The position numbers and the translations under genes are program-made. Shown in pieces: positions 45,972 to 55,048 of a DNA stretch of 64,000 bases (its first letter is position 1; the number at the start of each line of letters is the position of its first letter). The stretch comes from Pseudorhodoplanes sp. GTDB lineage: Bacteria; Pseudomonadota; Alphaproteobacteria; Rhizobiales; Xanthobacteraceae. Below the pieces are notes generated by a model. It ran no database searches, was not told the DNA's origin, and saw only the letters and a program-made list of their open reading frames with translations. Location of the stretch: positions 3,635,730-3,699,729 of the forward strand of contig JAVSMS010000001.1 in NCBI GenBank assembly GCA_032027085.1. Reading direction: 5' to 3'.

Positions 45972-47245
45972 CACCCGGATTCTGCCGCGATTGTCTCGGC
46001 GACGCGCCTGCCGGCATCGCGCGCTGCCGAAACTGCGGTTCCCCGCGCCTGCTCCGCCACAAGAGCCTCGATTCTCTCGCCATTGCGCATGTCGATTGCG
46101 ATGCCTTTTACGCAACGATTGAGAAACGTGACAATCCGTCGCTGGCCGACAAGCCGTTAATCGTGGGCGGCGGTCGGCGCGGCGTCGTCGCCACGGCCTG
46201 TTACCTCGCGCGCACTTACGGCGTGCGCTCCGCCATGCCGATGTTCGAGGCAAAGCGGCTCTGCCCGCATGCCGAGATCGTTCCACCGAACATGTCGAAA
46301 TATGTCGCGGTGGCGCGCGAGGTGCGCCGGCTGATGCTCGATCTCACCCCGCAGGTCGAGCCGGTTTCGATCGACGAAGCCTTCATGAACCTGTCCGGCA
46401 CGACGCGCCTGCACGGAATGTTTCCGGCCAAGTCGCTTGCCCGGTTCGCACGGAATGTCGAAACACAATTGGGCATCACGGTTTCGATCGGACTGTCCGC
46501 GAACAAGTTTCTCGCCAAGATTGCCTCGGACCTCGACAAGCCGCGCGGCTTTGCCACGCTGGGGCAGGACGAAGCCGCCGCTTTTCTTGCTGACAAACCC
46601 GTTTCACTGATTTTCGGTGTCGGACGCGTCGCCCAGGAGCGGCTTGCGAAGGACGGCTTTCACAAGATCTCCGATCTGCAGAAAGCTGATGAGACCGACC
46701 TGATGCGCCGCTTCGGCGCCGAAGGACAGCGTCTGTGGCGGCTGGCGCGCGGGATCGACCATCGTCAGATCGTCCCCGATCGCGACGCCAAGACCATTTC
46801 ATCCGAAACGACATTCAATGACGACATCGCCGACCTGCGATCCCTGGAGAAGATATTGTGGGCCTTGTCTGAAAAAGTCTCCGCCCGGCTCAAGGCCAAG
46901 GCGCTGGCCGGAGCGACCATCACTTTGAAGCTGAAGAGCGCCGATTTCCGTCTCAAAACGCGCGCGCGTTCACTCGACCATCCGACGCAACTGGCCGGCC
47001 GCATTTACGCGGCCGGTCGCGATCTGTTGGCGCGTGAGATCGACGGCACGAAATACCGACTGATCGGCATCGGCGTCGCTGCATTGACGTCTGATGAAAG
47101 AGCCGATCCGGCTGACCTGATCGACATCCGTGGCACCCGTGACGCCGCTGCCGAACGCGCGCTCGACAGGCTGCGCGAGCGCTTCGGGACACAGGCGATC
47201 CTCAAGGGGCTGGGGCTGGGCAGCGAAGCAAGCGACGAAGACTAG
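45968..47245 (+). CDS. dinB: DNA polymerase IV
   Basis: 425 residues; error-prone Y-family polymerase for translesion synthesis. An N-terminal zinc ribbon (CRDCL...CRNCGSPRLLRH, residues 6-32) precedes the catalytic core: HVDCDAFYATIE, YGVRSAMPMF, VSIDEAFMNL (catalytic acids), the helix-hairpin-helix GVGRVAQERLA, and the little-finger domain. The ribbon is an addition typical of one alphaproteobacterial branch. Coupled to DUF3572 by ATGA. No LexA box is obvious upstream. Confidence 0.94.
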   Translation: MTPGFCRDCLGDAPAGIARCRNCGSPRLLRHKSLDSLAIAHVDCDAFYATIEKRDNPSLADKPLIVGGGRRGVVATACYLARTYGVRSAMPMFEAKRLCPHAEIVPPNMSKYVAVAREVRRLMLDLTPQVEPVSIDEAFMNLSGTTRLHGMFPAKSLARFARNVETQLGITVSIGLSANKFLAKIASDLDKPRGFATLGQDEAAAFLADKPVSLIFGVGRVAQERLAKDGFHKISDLQKADETDLMRRFGAEGQRLWRLARGIDHRQIVPDRDAKTISSETTFNDDIADLRSLEKILWALSEKVSARLKAKALAGATITLKLKSADFRLKTRARSLDHPTQLAGRIYAAGRDLLAREIDGTKYRLIGIGVAALTSDERADPADLIDIRGTRDAAAERALDRLRERFGTQAILKGLGLGSEASDED

Positions 47246-47389
47246 TGTCAGGACTCATTGCCGGAGCCAAGATGACGGTTGCCGCGACGCAGATTGCGCT
47301 GATGAATGTGTGGGCGCAGCGGTGCCAGCGCATCGAGCGCCGCCAGTCTTTTTGACACAGCCGAAGATCATCGCGAGGAGACATTCACG

Positions 47390-48040
47390 ATGACCATAAC
47401 CATTACCGCCTTTGAACGGTCACCCGATGGCGGCAAGGGACTGGCGCGTGATATGCGTGTTCGCTGGGCACTTGAAGAAGTGGGCCAACGCTACGAGGTT
47501 CGCCTTGTTTCGTTTGCGGCGATGAAGGAACCCGCGCATCGCGCGCTCCATCCCTTCGGGCAGATTCCGACCTATGAGGAAGGCGACCTCGTCCTGTTCG
47601 AGACAGGGGCGATCGTGTTGCACATCGCCGAGCGCACTGCGGGCCTGTTGCCGGACGATGCCAATGCCCGGGCGCGCGCGATCACATGGGTGTTTGCTGC
47701 GGTCAACACGGTGGAGCCGTCGATTCTTGAACTCGCGAACGCCAGGCTCCTCGAGCGCGACAAGTCCTGGTACGCCGAGCGCCTGCCGCTGGTCGAGGAT
47801 CGCGTCCGCGATCGTTTGGGCCAACTTTCCACTCGCCTGGGCAATGCCGACTGGCTCGATGGTGCATTCAGCGCCGGCGACCTGATGATGGTGTCGGTGC
47901 TCCTCAGACTGAGGTCATCGGGCATTCTGAACGAATATCCAAACCTGGCCGCTTATGTGACACGCGGCGAAGCGCGGCCCGCCTACAAACGGGCCTTTGA
48001 CGCTCAATTGGCGGTCTACACTGGCAAGGTAAACCATTGA
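47390..48040 (+). CDS. Glutathione S-transferase family protein
   Basis: 216 residues. Thioredoxin-fold N-terminal domain (about 1-85; RVRWALEEVGQRYEVRLV, HPFGQIPTYEEGDLVLFETG, the glutathione-binding cis-Pro and ES/ET motif) and a helical C-terminal domain (SAGDLMMVSVLLRLR). It conjugates or reduces electrophiles; substrate unknown. AGGAG lies 10 nt before ATG 47390. The region 47246-47389 contains only a 28-codon open frame without support. Confidence 0.88.
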   Translation: MTITITAFERSPDGGKGLARDMRVRWALEEVGQRYEVRLVSFAAMKEPAHRALHPFGQIPTYEEGDLVLFETGAIVLHIAERTAGLLPDDANARARAITWVFAAVNTVEPSILELANARLLERDKSWYAERLPLVEDRVRDRLGQLSTRLGNADWLDGAFSAGDLMMVSVLLRLRSSGILNEYPNLAAYVTRGEARPAYKRAFDAQLAVYTGKVNH

Positions 48041-48041
48041 G

Positions 48042-48890
48042 CTACTTGCACGGCTTGGCGTTGCCGATCTCGATCGAGGTCATTTCGCCGGCAATCACGA
48101 AATCATTGTAGTCGAGCGACAGATTGCGCGAGATTCCGTTCTCGTAGACTTCGAACTTGATCGAATAAACGGGCGTCTGCTCGCCGGTCTTCTTTGACCT
48201 GTCGAAATAGCTGATGCTCACCGGCCAGCGTTTCAGCCTGGACAGGCTGTCGGTCCGGCCGGCCGCATCATCCGGTCTCTTCTCAGGCGCGATCTCCTGC
48301 CCGATCACCGTGAGGGTGTCGTAGATCTTCTCGCCTGTTTCCGAGCCGTCATAGACCGGCAGTTCAAGAATGGTCTTGCCTTCCAGCGCCGCTTCGATGA
48401 TCCGCCGCATGTGATCGGTCGGGAAAATGATCGTCGGCTCGATGTCGAATTTCTTGTTGCCCGGCTTGGTCAAGGCAATCGACACGCCGGCATTGCGGCG
48501 CTGCGCATTGCCGTCGACGGTATCGGTCAGGTTCTGGTTGATGAAGTTTTCCGACTTGAAGCGAAAACTGTTTGCCGCGCCCTCTTCCCAGGTCGTGGCG
48601 CGCAGATCGGTTGTCAACGTCTTGCCCTCGCCAAGATCGATTTCCGAAACCTGGCGGAATTGCAGGGCATAACCCTCGCAGCGGCTGCCGGAGAAATCAT
48701 AGAGAATACGGCCGCGGACTGATTCGACAGGCCGGTTGCCGCGCGCTTGCGACAGTTTCAAGTCATATACGGCCCGGTGCGGCGCGAGTTCGATGCGGGG
48801 CTGGCTCCAGCCGGCCGCAGGCCATCCGAAACACAAGGCCGCAGCGAGCCCGGTTGCGCTGCAAAGGACGGCGCGAGAAGAAAAATTCAT
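48042..48890 (-). CDS. Cell envelope integrity protein, EipB family (DUF1849)
   Basis: 282 residues. Signal peptide at 1-30 (CSATGLAAALCFGWPAAGWS), then LAPHRAVYDLKLSQARG and a long beta-rich domain (DFSGSRCEGYALQFRQVSEI; HMRRIIEAALEGKT; ISYFDRS) ending NAKPCK. The Cys in SRCEGY and the terminal PCK match the conserved disulfide of Brucella EipB, a periplasmic beta-spiral protein required for envelope integrity. Convergent with the GST gene (1-bp gap). Confidence 0.88.
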   Translation of the reverse strand: MNFSSRAVLCSATGLAAALCFGWPAAGWSQPRIELAPHRAVYDLKLSQARGNRPVESVRGRILYDFSGSRCEGYALQFRQVSEIDLGEGKTLTTDLRATTWEEGAANSFRFKSENFINQNLTDTVDGNAQRRNAGVSIALTKPGNKKFDIEPTIIFPTDHMRRIIEAALEGKTILELPVYDGSETGEKIYDTLTVIGQEIAPEKRPDDAAGRTDSLSRLKRWPVSISYFDRSKKTGEQTPVYSIKFEVYENGISRNLSLDYNDFVIAGEMTSIEIGNAKPCK

Positions 48891-49047
48891 TGATCAACTC
48901 CGGGGCGGCTGCCTGCAAAATTAAAGGCGCCGCCGGCCTGCTGCAACATGGAACGGCTATTGTGCTGTCTTGCACGGGACACCATGATCAGCCAAGACAG
49001 GCCGGCTTTGCGGCGACAACGTGACCGTGCAACAAGAGGAGACGGGT

Positions 49048-49515
49048 ATGGCGGGGGCAGTCGAGAAGAAACTGGCGGAACTGGGCATCACCCTGCACAC
49101 ACCCGCATCTCCGGTTGCCAATTATGTCGGTTTTGTCCGCACGGGGAACCTGCTGGTCGTTTCGGGGCAGGTCTGTTTCGACGCGGAAGGCAATCTGGTC
49201 GCCAAGGGAAAGCTCGGCGGCGAGGTGTCGGTCGAGGACGGGCAGAAGGCCGCGCGCGCCTGCGCCATAAACCTGCTGGCGCAGATCAAGGCCGCGCTCG
49301 GCGATCTCGACAAGGTGCAGCGCGTCGTGCGCCTCGGCGGCTTCGTCAACGCGGTGCCGACATTTCTCGACGGCCCCAAGGTGCTGAACGGCGCCTCCGA
49401 TCTGATGGTCACGGCGTTCGGCGACAAGGGCCGCCATGCCCGCACCACCGTCGGTGTTTCCGTGCTGCCCATGGACGCCGCGGTTGAGGTGGAAGGCATG
49501 TTCGAGGTCGCGTGA
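49048..49515 (+). CDS. RidA family protein
   Basis: 155 residues of the YjgF/YER057c/UK114 family, YoaB-like branch: LHTPASPVANYVGFVRTGNL, VSGQVCFDAEGN, ACAINLLAQIKAALGDLDKV, RTTVGVSVLPMDAAVEVEG. RidA enzymes deaminate reactive enamine/imine intermediates; this branch often lacks the catalytic Arg. ATG 49048 has GAGGAG 8 nt upstream; an earlier GTG (49021) is less likely. Confidence 0.9.
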   Translation: MAGAVEKKLAELGITLHTPASPVANYVGFVRTGNLLVVSGQVCFDAEGNLVAKGKLGGEVSVEDGQKAARACAINLLAQIKAALGDLDKVQRVVRLGGFVNAVPTFLDGPKVLNGASDLMVTAFGDKGRHARTTVGVSVLPMDAAVEVEGMFEVA

Positions 49516-49541
49516 GCTGAACAACACAGCGAACCGCACAA

Positions 49542-50288
49542 ATGGCAGGCCTCGACTGGCTGACCGCAAGACCGGTGGCGCATCGCGGATTGCATGACGC
49601 CGGCCATGGCGTGATTGAAAACACCGCCTCCGCCTTCGCCGCGGCGATCGAGAACAACTATGCGATCGAGTGCGACCTGCGGCTTTCCGCCGACAACGAG
49701 GTCATGGTGTTTCATGACCGCACGCTGGATCGGCTGACCGAGGCGAGCGGCGAAGTCATCCGCAAGACCGCGGGTGAACTCGGCGCCGTGATGTTCAAGT
49801 CGACGGCGGATCGCATGATGACGCTGGCGCAGCTCTGCGAGCTCGTCGGCGGGCGGGTTCCGCTGATCCTCGAACTGAAGAGTGAATTCGACGGCGACCT
49901 GCGCCTGCCGCAGCGCGTGGCCGACATCCTGCGAGGCTATGCCGGTCCTGTCGCCGCAATGTCGTTCGATCCGGCACAGGTGGCGGCATTGGCCGCTCTC
50001 GCACCGGGGCTGCCGCGCGGAATCGTGGCCGAGCGTTACTACAAGCATCCGGAATGGAAGCGTTTGCGCGCCCATGACCGGTGGCGGCTGGCGCATCTTC
50101 TGCACGCCCTGCGTACTCGCCCGCATTTTGTGGCCTATGCGGTGAACGATCTGCCCGCCGCCGCGCCGCTGCTGGCACGGTGGCTGTTCGGCCTGCCGCT
50201 CCTGACCTGGACCGTGCGGACCGAGGCGCAGCGGACTTGCGCCGCACGCTGGGCCGACCAGATGATTTTCGAGGGATTTCGGCCATAA
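49542..50288 (+). CDS. Glycerophosphodiester phosphodiesterase family protein
   Basis: 248 residues of GDPD TIM-barrel fold. VAHRGLHDAG near residue 12 and IECDLRLSADNEVMVFHD hold the catalytic His residues and metal-binding Glu/Asp; LILELKSEF is the following conserved strand. It hydrolyses glycerophosphodiesters to glycerol-3-phosphate and alcohol. Start 27 bp after RidA; the next gene follows in 20 bp, so a RidA-GDPD-FemAB-like-HIT run is likely one transcript. Confidence 0.9.
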   Translation: MAGLDWLTARPVAHRGLHDAGHGVIENTASAFAAAIENNYAIECDLRLSADNEVMVFHDRTLDRLTEASGEVIRKTAGELGAVMFKSTADRMMTLAQLCELVGGRVPLILELKSEFDGDLRLPQRVADILRGYAGPVAAMSFDPAQVAALAALAPGLPRGIVAERYYKHPEWKRLRAHDRWRLAHLLHALRTRPHFVAYAVNDLPAAAPLLARWLFGLPLLTWTVRTEAQRTCAARWADQMIFEGFRP

Positions 50289-50308
50289 ACGGCGGCTAGA
50301 CTGCAGGC

Positions 50309-51568
50309 ATGTCCTCTTCGGCCTCTTCCCCCGACACCGCAGCGACGGTCCAGCTTCGCGCGGTGTCCGATATCGCCGCCGTCGGCCCCGCGGCCTGGGA
50401 TTCATGTGTCCAGCAATCCAGTGTTTTGCGGCCACAGCCTCATCTGTTGTCTCAGCAGAGCCAAGATGGATTGCGAAACATTTCCGCCAACCCATTCGTT
50501 TCATACGCTTTTCTGTATGCGCTGGAAGCCTCGCAATGCGTCGGACGCCGCGCCGGCTGGCTGCCTCAGCACCTCGTTCTTGAGGATGATCGCGGTCAGG
50601 TCCTTGGTGTCGCACCCTGCTATCTGAAGACGCATTCGCAGGGCGAGTATGTGTTCGACCATGCCTGGGCGGACGCCTATGAGCGGGCCGGGGGCGACTA
50701 TTACCCCAAGCTGCAAGTGTCGGTGCCGTTCACGCCCGCGACCGGGCCTCGCCTGCTGCTCAATTCCACGACGCATGCCGAAACCGGCCGTGCCGCCCTG
50801 GCCGAGGGGCTGATCGCCCTCTGCCAGCAGCGGCAAGCCTCCGGCGTGCACGCCACCTTCCTGCAGCCGGCCGATCGCGACGCCCTTTCGGCGAAGGGAT
50901 ATCTGATCCGCACCGACCAGCAATTCCATTGGGACAATCCCGGTTATTCCTCCTTCGAGGATTTCCTGAGCGCCCTCTCCTCGCGCAAGCGCAAGTTCAT
51001 CCGCCGCGAACGCCGCGAGGCCCTGGCTTCCGGCCTCAGCATCGACTGGCTCACCGGCTCCGACCTGACAGAATCCATCTGGGACACCTTCTTCGCCTTC
51101 TACATGGATACCGGCTCGCGCAAATGGGGCCGTCCCTATCTCAACTGCAAATTCTTCTCGCTGATCGGCGAGAGCATGCGCGACCGCATCCTGCTGGTGA
51201 TGGCGAAGCGCGAGGGGCGCTACATTGCAGGCGCCATCAACTTCGTCGGCGATAGCATCTTGTTCGGCCGCCACTGGGGCGCGGTCGAGCATCATCCCTT
51301 CCTGCATTTCGAGGTCTGCTATTACCAGGCCATGGATTACGCCATCGCGCACAAGCTGCCGCGTGTCGAAGCCGGCGCACAGGGCGAGCACAAGCTCACG
51401 CGCGGCTATGCGCCGGTGACGACCTATTCCGCCCACTACATTGCCGATCCCGGATTGCGGCGGGCGATTGCCGATTACCTGAAGCGCGAGCGGCTGCATG
51501 TGGACGCCGCCGGCCGGGAACTTGCCGCCTACACGCCTTTCCGCAAAACTGCTGCCGCAGAGGATTGA
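50309..51568 (+). CDS. GNAT/FemAB-like N-acetyltransferase (DUF482 family)
   Basis: 419 residues. Conserved blocks: ANPFVSYAFLYALEAS, YLKTHSQGEYVFDHAWADAY, YYPKLQVSVPFTPATGPRLL, SLSSRKRKFIRRER-like basic stretch, FYMDTGSRKWGRPYLN, VEAGAQGEHKLTRGY. The family is a double-GNAT fold annotated as peptidoglycan-biosynthesis-like; the substrate is unknown. About 28 residues near 33-60 (VQQSSVLRPQPHLLSQQSQD) look inserted between the usual WD.C and NPFVS motifs. Part of the 49-52 kb run. Confidence 0.85.
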   Translation: MSSSASSPDTAATVQLRAVSDIAAVGPAAWDSCVQQSSVLRPQPHLLSQQSQDGLRNISANPFVSYAFLYALEASQCVGRRAGWLPQHLVLEDDRGQVLGVAPCYLKTHSQGEYVFDHAWADAYERAGGDYYPKLQVSVPFTPATGPRLLLNSTTHAETGRAALAEGLIALCQQRQASGVHATFLQPADRDALSAKGYLIRTDQQFHWDNPGYSSFEDFLSALSSRKRKFIRRERREALASGLSIDWLTGSDLTESIWDTFFAFYMDTGSRKWGRPYLNCKFFSLIGESMRDRILLVMAKREGRYIAGAINFVGDSILFGRHWGAVEHHPFLHFEVCYYQAMDYAIAHKLPRVEAGAQGEHKLTRGYAPVTTYSAHYIADPGLRRAIADYLKRERLHVDAAGRELAAYTPFRKTAAAED

Positions 51569-51571
51569 GAC

Positions 51572-52000
51572 ATGCCGGCTTACGACCCCAACAACATTTT
51601 TGCGAAGATCCTGCGCGGCGAACTGCCGTGCCACAAGATCTACGAGGACGAGCGCGCTTTCGTCTTTCTCGACATCATGCCGCGCGCGCCCGGCCACACG
51701 CTGATCCTGCCCAAGGCTCCGGCCCGCAATGTGCTGGACGTGCCGCCTGACGACCTCGCGCATGTGATCAAGGTGGCGCAGAAGGTTGCGAAAGCCGCGA
51801 TGACGGCGTTCGAGGCCGACGGCGTCACCATCCAGCAATTCAACGAAAGCGCCGGCGGACAGGTGGTGTTTCACCTGCACGTGCATGTCATCCCGCGCAA
51901 GGAAGGCGTCTCCATGAAGCCGCCGGCGAGCGAGAAGGAAAAGCCGGAAGTGCTGGCCGAGCACGCCAAAAGGCTGTCGGCGGCTCTTGGCTCCGTGTAG
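51572..52000 (+). CDS. HIT family protein
   Basis: 142 residues with the histidine triad HLHVHVIPR near residue 98 and the preceding NESAGGQVVFH. N-terminal NIFAKILRGELPCHKIYEDE is typical of the Hint/PKCI branch. Such enzymes hydrolyse nucleoside phosphoramidates or AMP-conjugates. It starts 3 bp after the FemAB-like gene. Confidence 0.93.
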   Translation: MPAYDPNNIFAKILRGELPCHKIYEDERAFVFLDIMPRAPGHTLILPKAPARNVLDVPPDDLAHVIKVAQKVAKAAMTAFEADGVTIQQFNESAGGQVVFHLHVHVIPRKEGVSMKPPASEKEKPEVLAEHAKRLSAALGSV

Positions 52001-52080
52001 CGCCTTTTGAATCGAAGCGCACATCACCCCCGTTCCTTCCAGCGTAAGCGGGACCCCCAGACACTTTGTAGATTGGACCC

Positions 52081-52518
52081 ATGGCGCTCAAACGGATGGA
52101 CAACGTCGGAATCGTCGTCGATGATCTCGGAGGGACAATTGATTTCTTTCGCGACCTCGGCCTTGAGCTCGAAGGGCGGGCCACGATCGAAGGAGAATGG
52201 GCCGGACGTGTCACCGGACTGGGCAATCAGCGCGTCGAGATTGCCATGATGCGCACGCCGGACGGCCACGGCCGGCTGGAGCTATCCCGCTTCCTCACGC
52301 CGCCTGCCGTCGCGGATCACCGCAACGCCCCAGTCAACGCTCTAGGCTATCTTCGCGTCATGTTCGCCGTGGACGACATCGACGAGACGCTTGAAAGGCT
52401 GCGCAATCGCGGCGCGCAGCTCGTAGGCGAAGTCGTCCAATACAGGGACGCGTATCGGCTCTGCTATATCCGCGGGCCTGAAGGGCTTCTCATCGGACTC
52501 GCCCAAGAACTCAGCTGA
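52081..52518 (+). CDS. VOC family (glyoxalase/bleomycin-resistance fold) protein
   Basis: 145 residues; two beta-alpha-beta-beta-beta units: MDNVGIVVDDLGGTIDFFRD and VMFAVDDIDETLERLRNRG, with a metal ligand Glu in the closing GPEGLLIGLAQ. Substrate unknown. It stands alone after an 80-bp gap that holds only a short inverted segment. Confidence 0.88.
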   Translation: MALKRMDNVGIVVDDLGGTIDFFRDLGLELEGRATIEGEWAGRVTGLGNQRVEIAMMRTPDGHGRLELSRFLTPPAVADHRNAPVNALGYLRVMFAVDDIDETLERLRNRGAQLVGEVVQYRDAYRLCYIRGPEGLLIGLAQELS

Positions 52519-52654
52519 GCGCAATACGACGACAATGATATAGGACCAAAGCCAGCGAGCGCGTCTTACAACGGGATCCGCCTTGCTGGACTGCTACTTT
52601 TGCACCTCTGAATCCCGGCTTGCGCGGGGACGAACAGAGAAATGATAATCGATT

Positions 52655-53014
52655 TCAGCCCCGCAACAGCCATTCGCTCACCAGGGTGCCGAGGATCAGT
52701 GTGGCAACACCTGTCGCGACGCCGGCGAAGACCGAGCGGCGGATGAGGGTGAAGGCGACAAAGCCGGCCGCGACCGCGATCAAGCGCACAGACAGCGGAA
52801 TGGAGGCAAGCGCGCCAGGGGCGAAAATCGTCAGCCTGGCGATAACCGCAGCGAGCACCGCGGTCGCGACCGCGCGCACCCAGATCAGGATCTCCGAGCC
52901 TTCGTCAAGGCCGCGCGAGGCGACCAGACCGAAGGCGCGCCAGACTTCGTTCGGCAGAAAGCCGACCAGAACCAGCACCAGATAGGGCCAAAGCTGCTCC
53001 GTCAATACGCTCAT
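52655..53014 (-). CDS. azlD: AzlD family branched-chain amino acid transport protein
   Basis: 119 residues, four transmembrane helices: YLVLVLVGFLPNEVWRAFGL, WVRAVATAVLAAVIARL, VRLIAVAAGFVAFTLIR, GVATLILGTLV. AzlD is the small partner of AzlC in branched-chain amino acid export. Start ATG 53014 overlaps the azlC stop by four bases. Confidence 0.88.
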   Translation of the reverse strand: MSVLTEQLWPYLVLVLVGFLPNEVWRAFGLVASRGLDEGSEILIWVRAVATAVLAAVIARLTIFAPGALASIPLSVRLIAVAAGFVAFTLIRRSVFAGVATGVATLILGTLVSEWLLRG

Positions 53015-53754
53015 CGCCGGCGCCCCCAAATCCTGTGTGCTCCATACGCCAGGGTACCGCCGATGACTCCGGACCACATGATGTCGAGATTGACCGCGTA
53101 ATAGGCGAGGATCGGCCCGATGATCAGGCCGAACAGCAGCGCCAGCCGGTCGATCAGTTCGCGGCTGTTGCGGGCGATCGACACCAGAAACGACATCGGC
53201 GTCAGGAACAGGAGCGCGGCGGTCAAAAGCGCCGGCAATTGCGCGGCGAGATAATAGCCGCCGAAGGTCGCGATCAGCGCGGAGGAAAAATAACCGGCGC
53301 CGAGGCCGTTCACGAAGGGAATGCGCCGCTCCACCGCGACCAGCGGCGCCAGCCGCATCGATTCCACCCACATGCTGACCGCAGTCATGTGCGCCGGCAG
53401 GATCAATTCGCGAAAGCGCGTCTTCGGGCCTTTAAGGAGCGGCAGGAGCGAAACCACCATCGGCAGGAGGCGCACGCCGCTGAGACCGACCGCAATCGCC
53501 ACCTCAATCAGCGGCGAACCGGCGCCGAGCGCAGAGATCAAAATCACCTGCGCCGGACCGGCCCAGATCAGGATGGTCGTCAGACCCACCCACCAGACGC
53601 TGAAGCCGAAATCGTGCGCCAGCGCGCCGACGCCGATATAGGTGCCAAACAGCACATAGGCAAAGACCGACAGCCAGGCCGAACGATAGCCGGCGAGGAA
53701 AGCGGAGGATGACGATTCGAAGTGCAGGCTGGGTCCCAACATCGGCCGCACCAT
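53011..53754 (-). CDS. azlC: AzlC family branched-chain amino acid transport protein
   Basis: 247 residues, multiple transmembrane helices: SVFAYVLFGTYIGVGALAHD, SVWWVGLTTILIWAGPAQVI, LSGVRLLPMVVSLLPLLKGP and FVNGLGAGYFSSALI as in AzlC. It exports branched-chain amino acids or analogues with AzlD. Starts at 53778, 53754 and 53742 are possible. It is preceded, in the same orientation, by copy B of a dispersed non-coding element. Confidence 0.88.
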   Translation of the reverse strand: MVRPMLGPSLHFESSSSAFLAGYRSAWLSVFAYVLFGTYIGVGALAHDFGFSVWWVGLTTILIWAGPAQVILISALGAGSPLIEVAIAVGLSGVRLLPMVVSLLPLLKGPKTRFRELILPAHMTAVSMWVESMRLAPLVAVERRIPFVNGLGAGYFSSALIATFGGYYLAAQLPALLTAALLFLTPMSFLVSIARNSRELIDRLALLFGLIIGPILAYYAVNLDIMWSGVIGGTLAYGAHRIWGRRR

Positions 53755-53834
53755 GCGGCGGGCAGCCTGCGAAGGCAATCTGTGCGTGTGGCATGGGCAG
53801 CATGCAGTGGTCTCCGGCTTCGTCGCGACGCACA

Positions 53835-54085
53835 GACGCGCGTGATCGCAGCAATATTTGGGGCGCCGGGGTCACCTTCCTTCTCTTTCCCTTGCTTCAA
53901 TAAGGTCGGGGGATTGGCGCGCCGGGCGCGACCTTGCTTTTCAGTGTGCGATCCCGTTTTTAGAATCGCCGCGTCGTCCGACGCGCCATCGCGACGTTTT
54001 TTCACTACGATGCCGGGCCTCGCTTCACTGGGTGATCAGTGCGGGCCCACAGTCAGCCAACTCCTGGCGGAGGCCATCAGTGGCC
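53835..54085 (-). repeat. Dispersed non-coding element, copy B
   Basis: Minus strand. Blocks shared in order with copy A (17753-18012): GGCCACT...GCCAGGAG.TGGCTGAC, GAAGCG.GGCCCGGC, GCCCGGCGCGCCA.TCCCCC, CCCGGCGCC.CAAA. The element ends about 80 bp before azlC. The DNA from 54086 to 54250 has no other recognisable content, and no ORF is convincing. Confidence 0.65.
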
Positions 54086-54250
54086 CCGGGCCGGGACCGG
54101 GAGGTCTTGCGTCGCGCCGAACCTGTTGCGGGTGAATGGAAATGATGTCTTGCCTGCGCGAAGGGTGGGGCGAAGCTGTATTCCACCGGGAATGACCGGG
54201 GATGAATGCTGCCGCAACCTGGCGGCGTGTTCGTGAAGAACCGGAAGCAA

Positions 54251-54700
54251 TCAGGACGTGCTCGCCTGCTCAGCCTTACGCGCCGCCCGGTCGAGGCTGA
54301 CGACCTTGTCATCGTCATCATCAGCCTTCGCGCGTTCCTCACACTTGGCCCGGATTTCTTCCAGCTCATCGTCGGTCAGGTGCTCGATGCCGACGAAGCG
54401 GTTGTGCGCCTTGCTGTTGCGGATCAGTTCATCCAGCTTGACCTGGATGGCGGCGCCGTCGCGATTCTGCGAATTCTGGATGAGGAACACCATCAGGAAC
54501 GTTACGATGGTTGTCCCGGTGTTGATGACCAATTGCCAAGTGTCGGAGAAGCCGAAGATCGGCCCCGAGATGCCCCATACAAGCACGATCAACACGGCGA
54601 TGCCGAAGGTCAACGCCTTGCCGGCAGCGTGCGAGGTAGCGTTGGCCACTTTTGTGAAGAGGGCACTGCTGCCGTTTTTTCCGTTTTTATAAGTAGACAT
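54251..54700 (-). CDS. Low affinity iron permease family protein
   Basis: 149 residues. Two transmembrane helices (GIAVLIVLVWGISGPIF; LVINTGTTIVTFLMVFLIQN) followed by SQNRDGAAIQVKLDELIRNS, the family signature, and an acidic C-terminal region (KADDDDDK). The name derives from yeast Fet4-like sequences; bacterial members have no proven transport role. ATG 54700 has no strong Shine-Dalgarno sequence. A near-consensus EcfG promoter lies upstream. Confidence 0.85.
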   Translation of the reverse strand: MSTYKNGKNGSSALFTKVANATSHAAGKALTFGIAVLIVLVWGISGPIFGFSDTWQLVINTGTTIVTFLMVFLIQNSQNRDGAAIQVKLDELIRNSKAHNRFVGIEHLTDDELEEIRAKCEERAKADDDDDKVVSLDRAARKAEQASTS

Positions 54701-54736
54701 GACCTGACCTGATGTCCCCCGGTGACGTGCCATACA

Positions 54737-54762
54737 AACAGAAAGCGGGACTGTTTGGTTCC
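54737..54762 (-). promoter_or_regulatory. Possible EcfG-type promoter for the iron permease family gene
   Basis: Minus strand GGAAC, 17-base spacer, TGTT: one mismatch to the -10 CGTT. It places the start about 30 nt before the ATG at 54700. Confidence 0.45.
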
Positions 54763-54869
54763 ACGGGGGAATACCCACATGGTCAATCACGGAACCTTGT
54801 CTGGAGCGGCTCATCGCCCAGTTGTCGAATGACTCGACCGCCCCGATTTCCTCGGGGCAGGATTCGCCG

Positions 54870-55043
54870 TTAGTCCACCGTGCGCGGATGATGTTCGTGC
54901 AAGAACGTTGCAAGCGGCTCGCGCTGGGATTCGCCAGCACGTCTCACCGTCGCCTCGAACAGCACGCGCTGAATGTCCTGAGGCAGTTCGCCCCAGGACT
55001 CGATGACCGCATTTCCCAAAAGGTGGGCGTATTGTTCATTCAT
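54870..55043 (-). CDS. Small conserved protein, 57 residues
   Basis: MNEQYAHLLGNAVIESWGEL, then LPQDIQRVLFEATVR and LATFLHEHHPRT: an amphipathic helical protein whose WxELP.(E/D)IQ..LFE motif recurs in rhizobial hypothetical proteins. It starts 5 bp after the stop of the next upstream small gene, so it is the last of a three-gene unit. Function unknown. Confidence 0.65.
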   Translation of the reverse strand: MNEQYAHLLGNAVIESWGELPQDIQRVLFEATVRRAGESQREPLATFLHEHHPRTVD

Positions 55044-55048
55044 GAAAC

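Noticed and set aside
47271-47354. 28-codon ORF before the GST gene
   Set aside because: No Shine-Dalgarno sequence, no recognisable motif; too short to support.
50501-52027. 508-codon minus-strand frame, and similar long frames at 33440-34921 and 49122-50615
   Set aside because: Each is antisense to well-recognised genes (FemAB-like/HIT, pyrC', RidA/GDPD).
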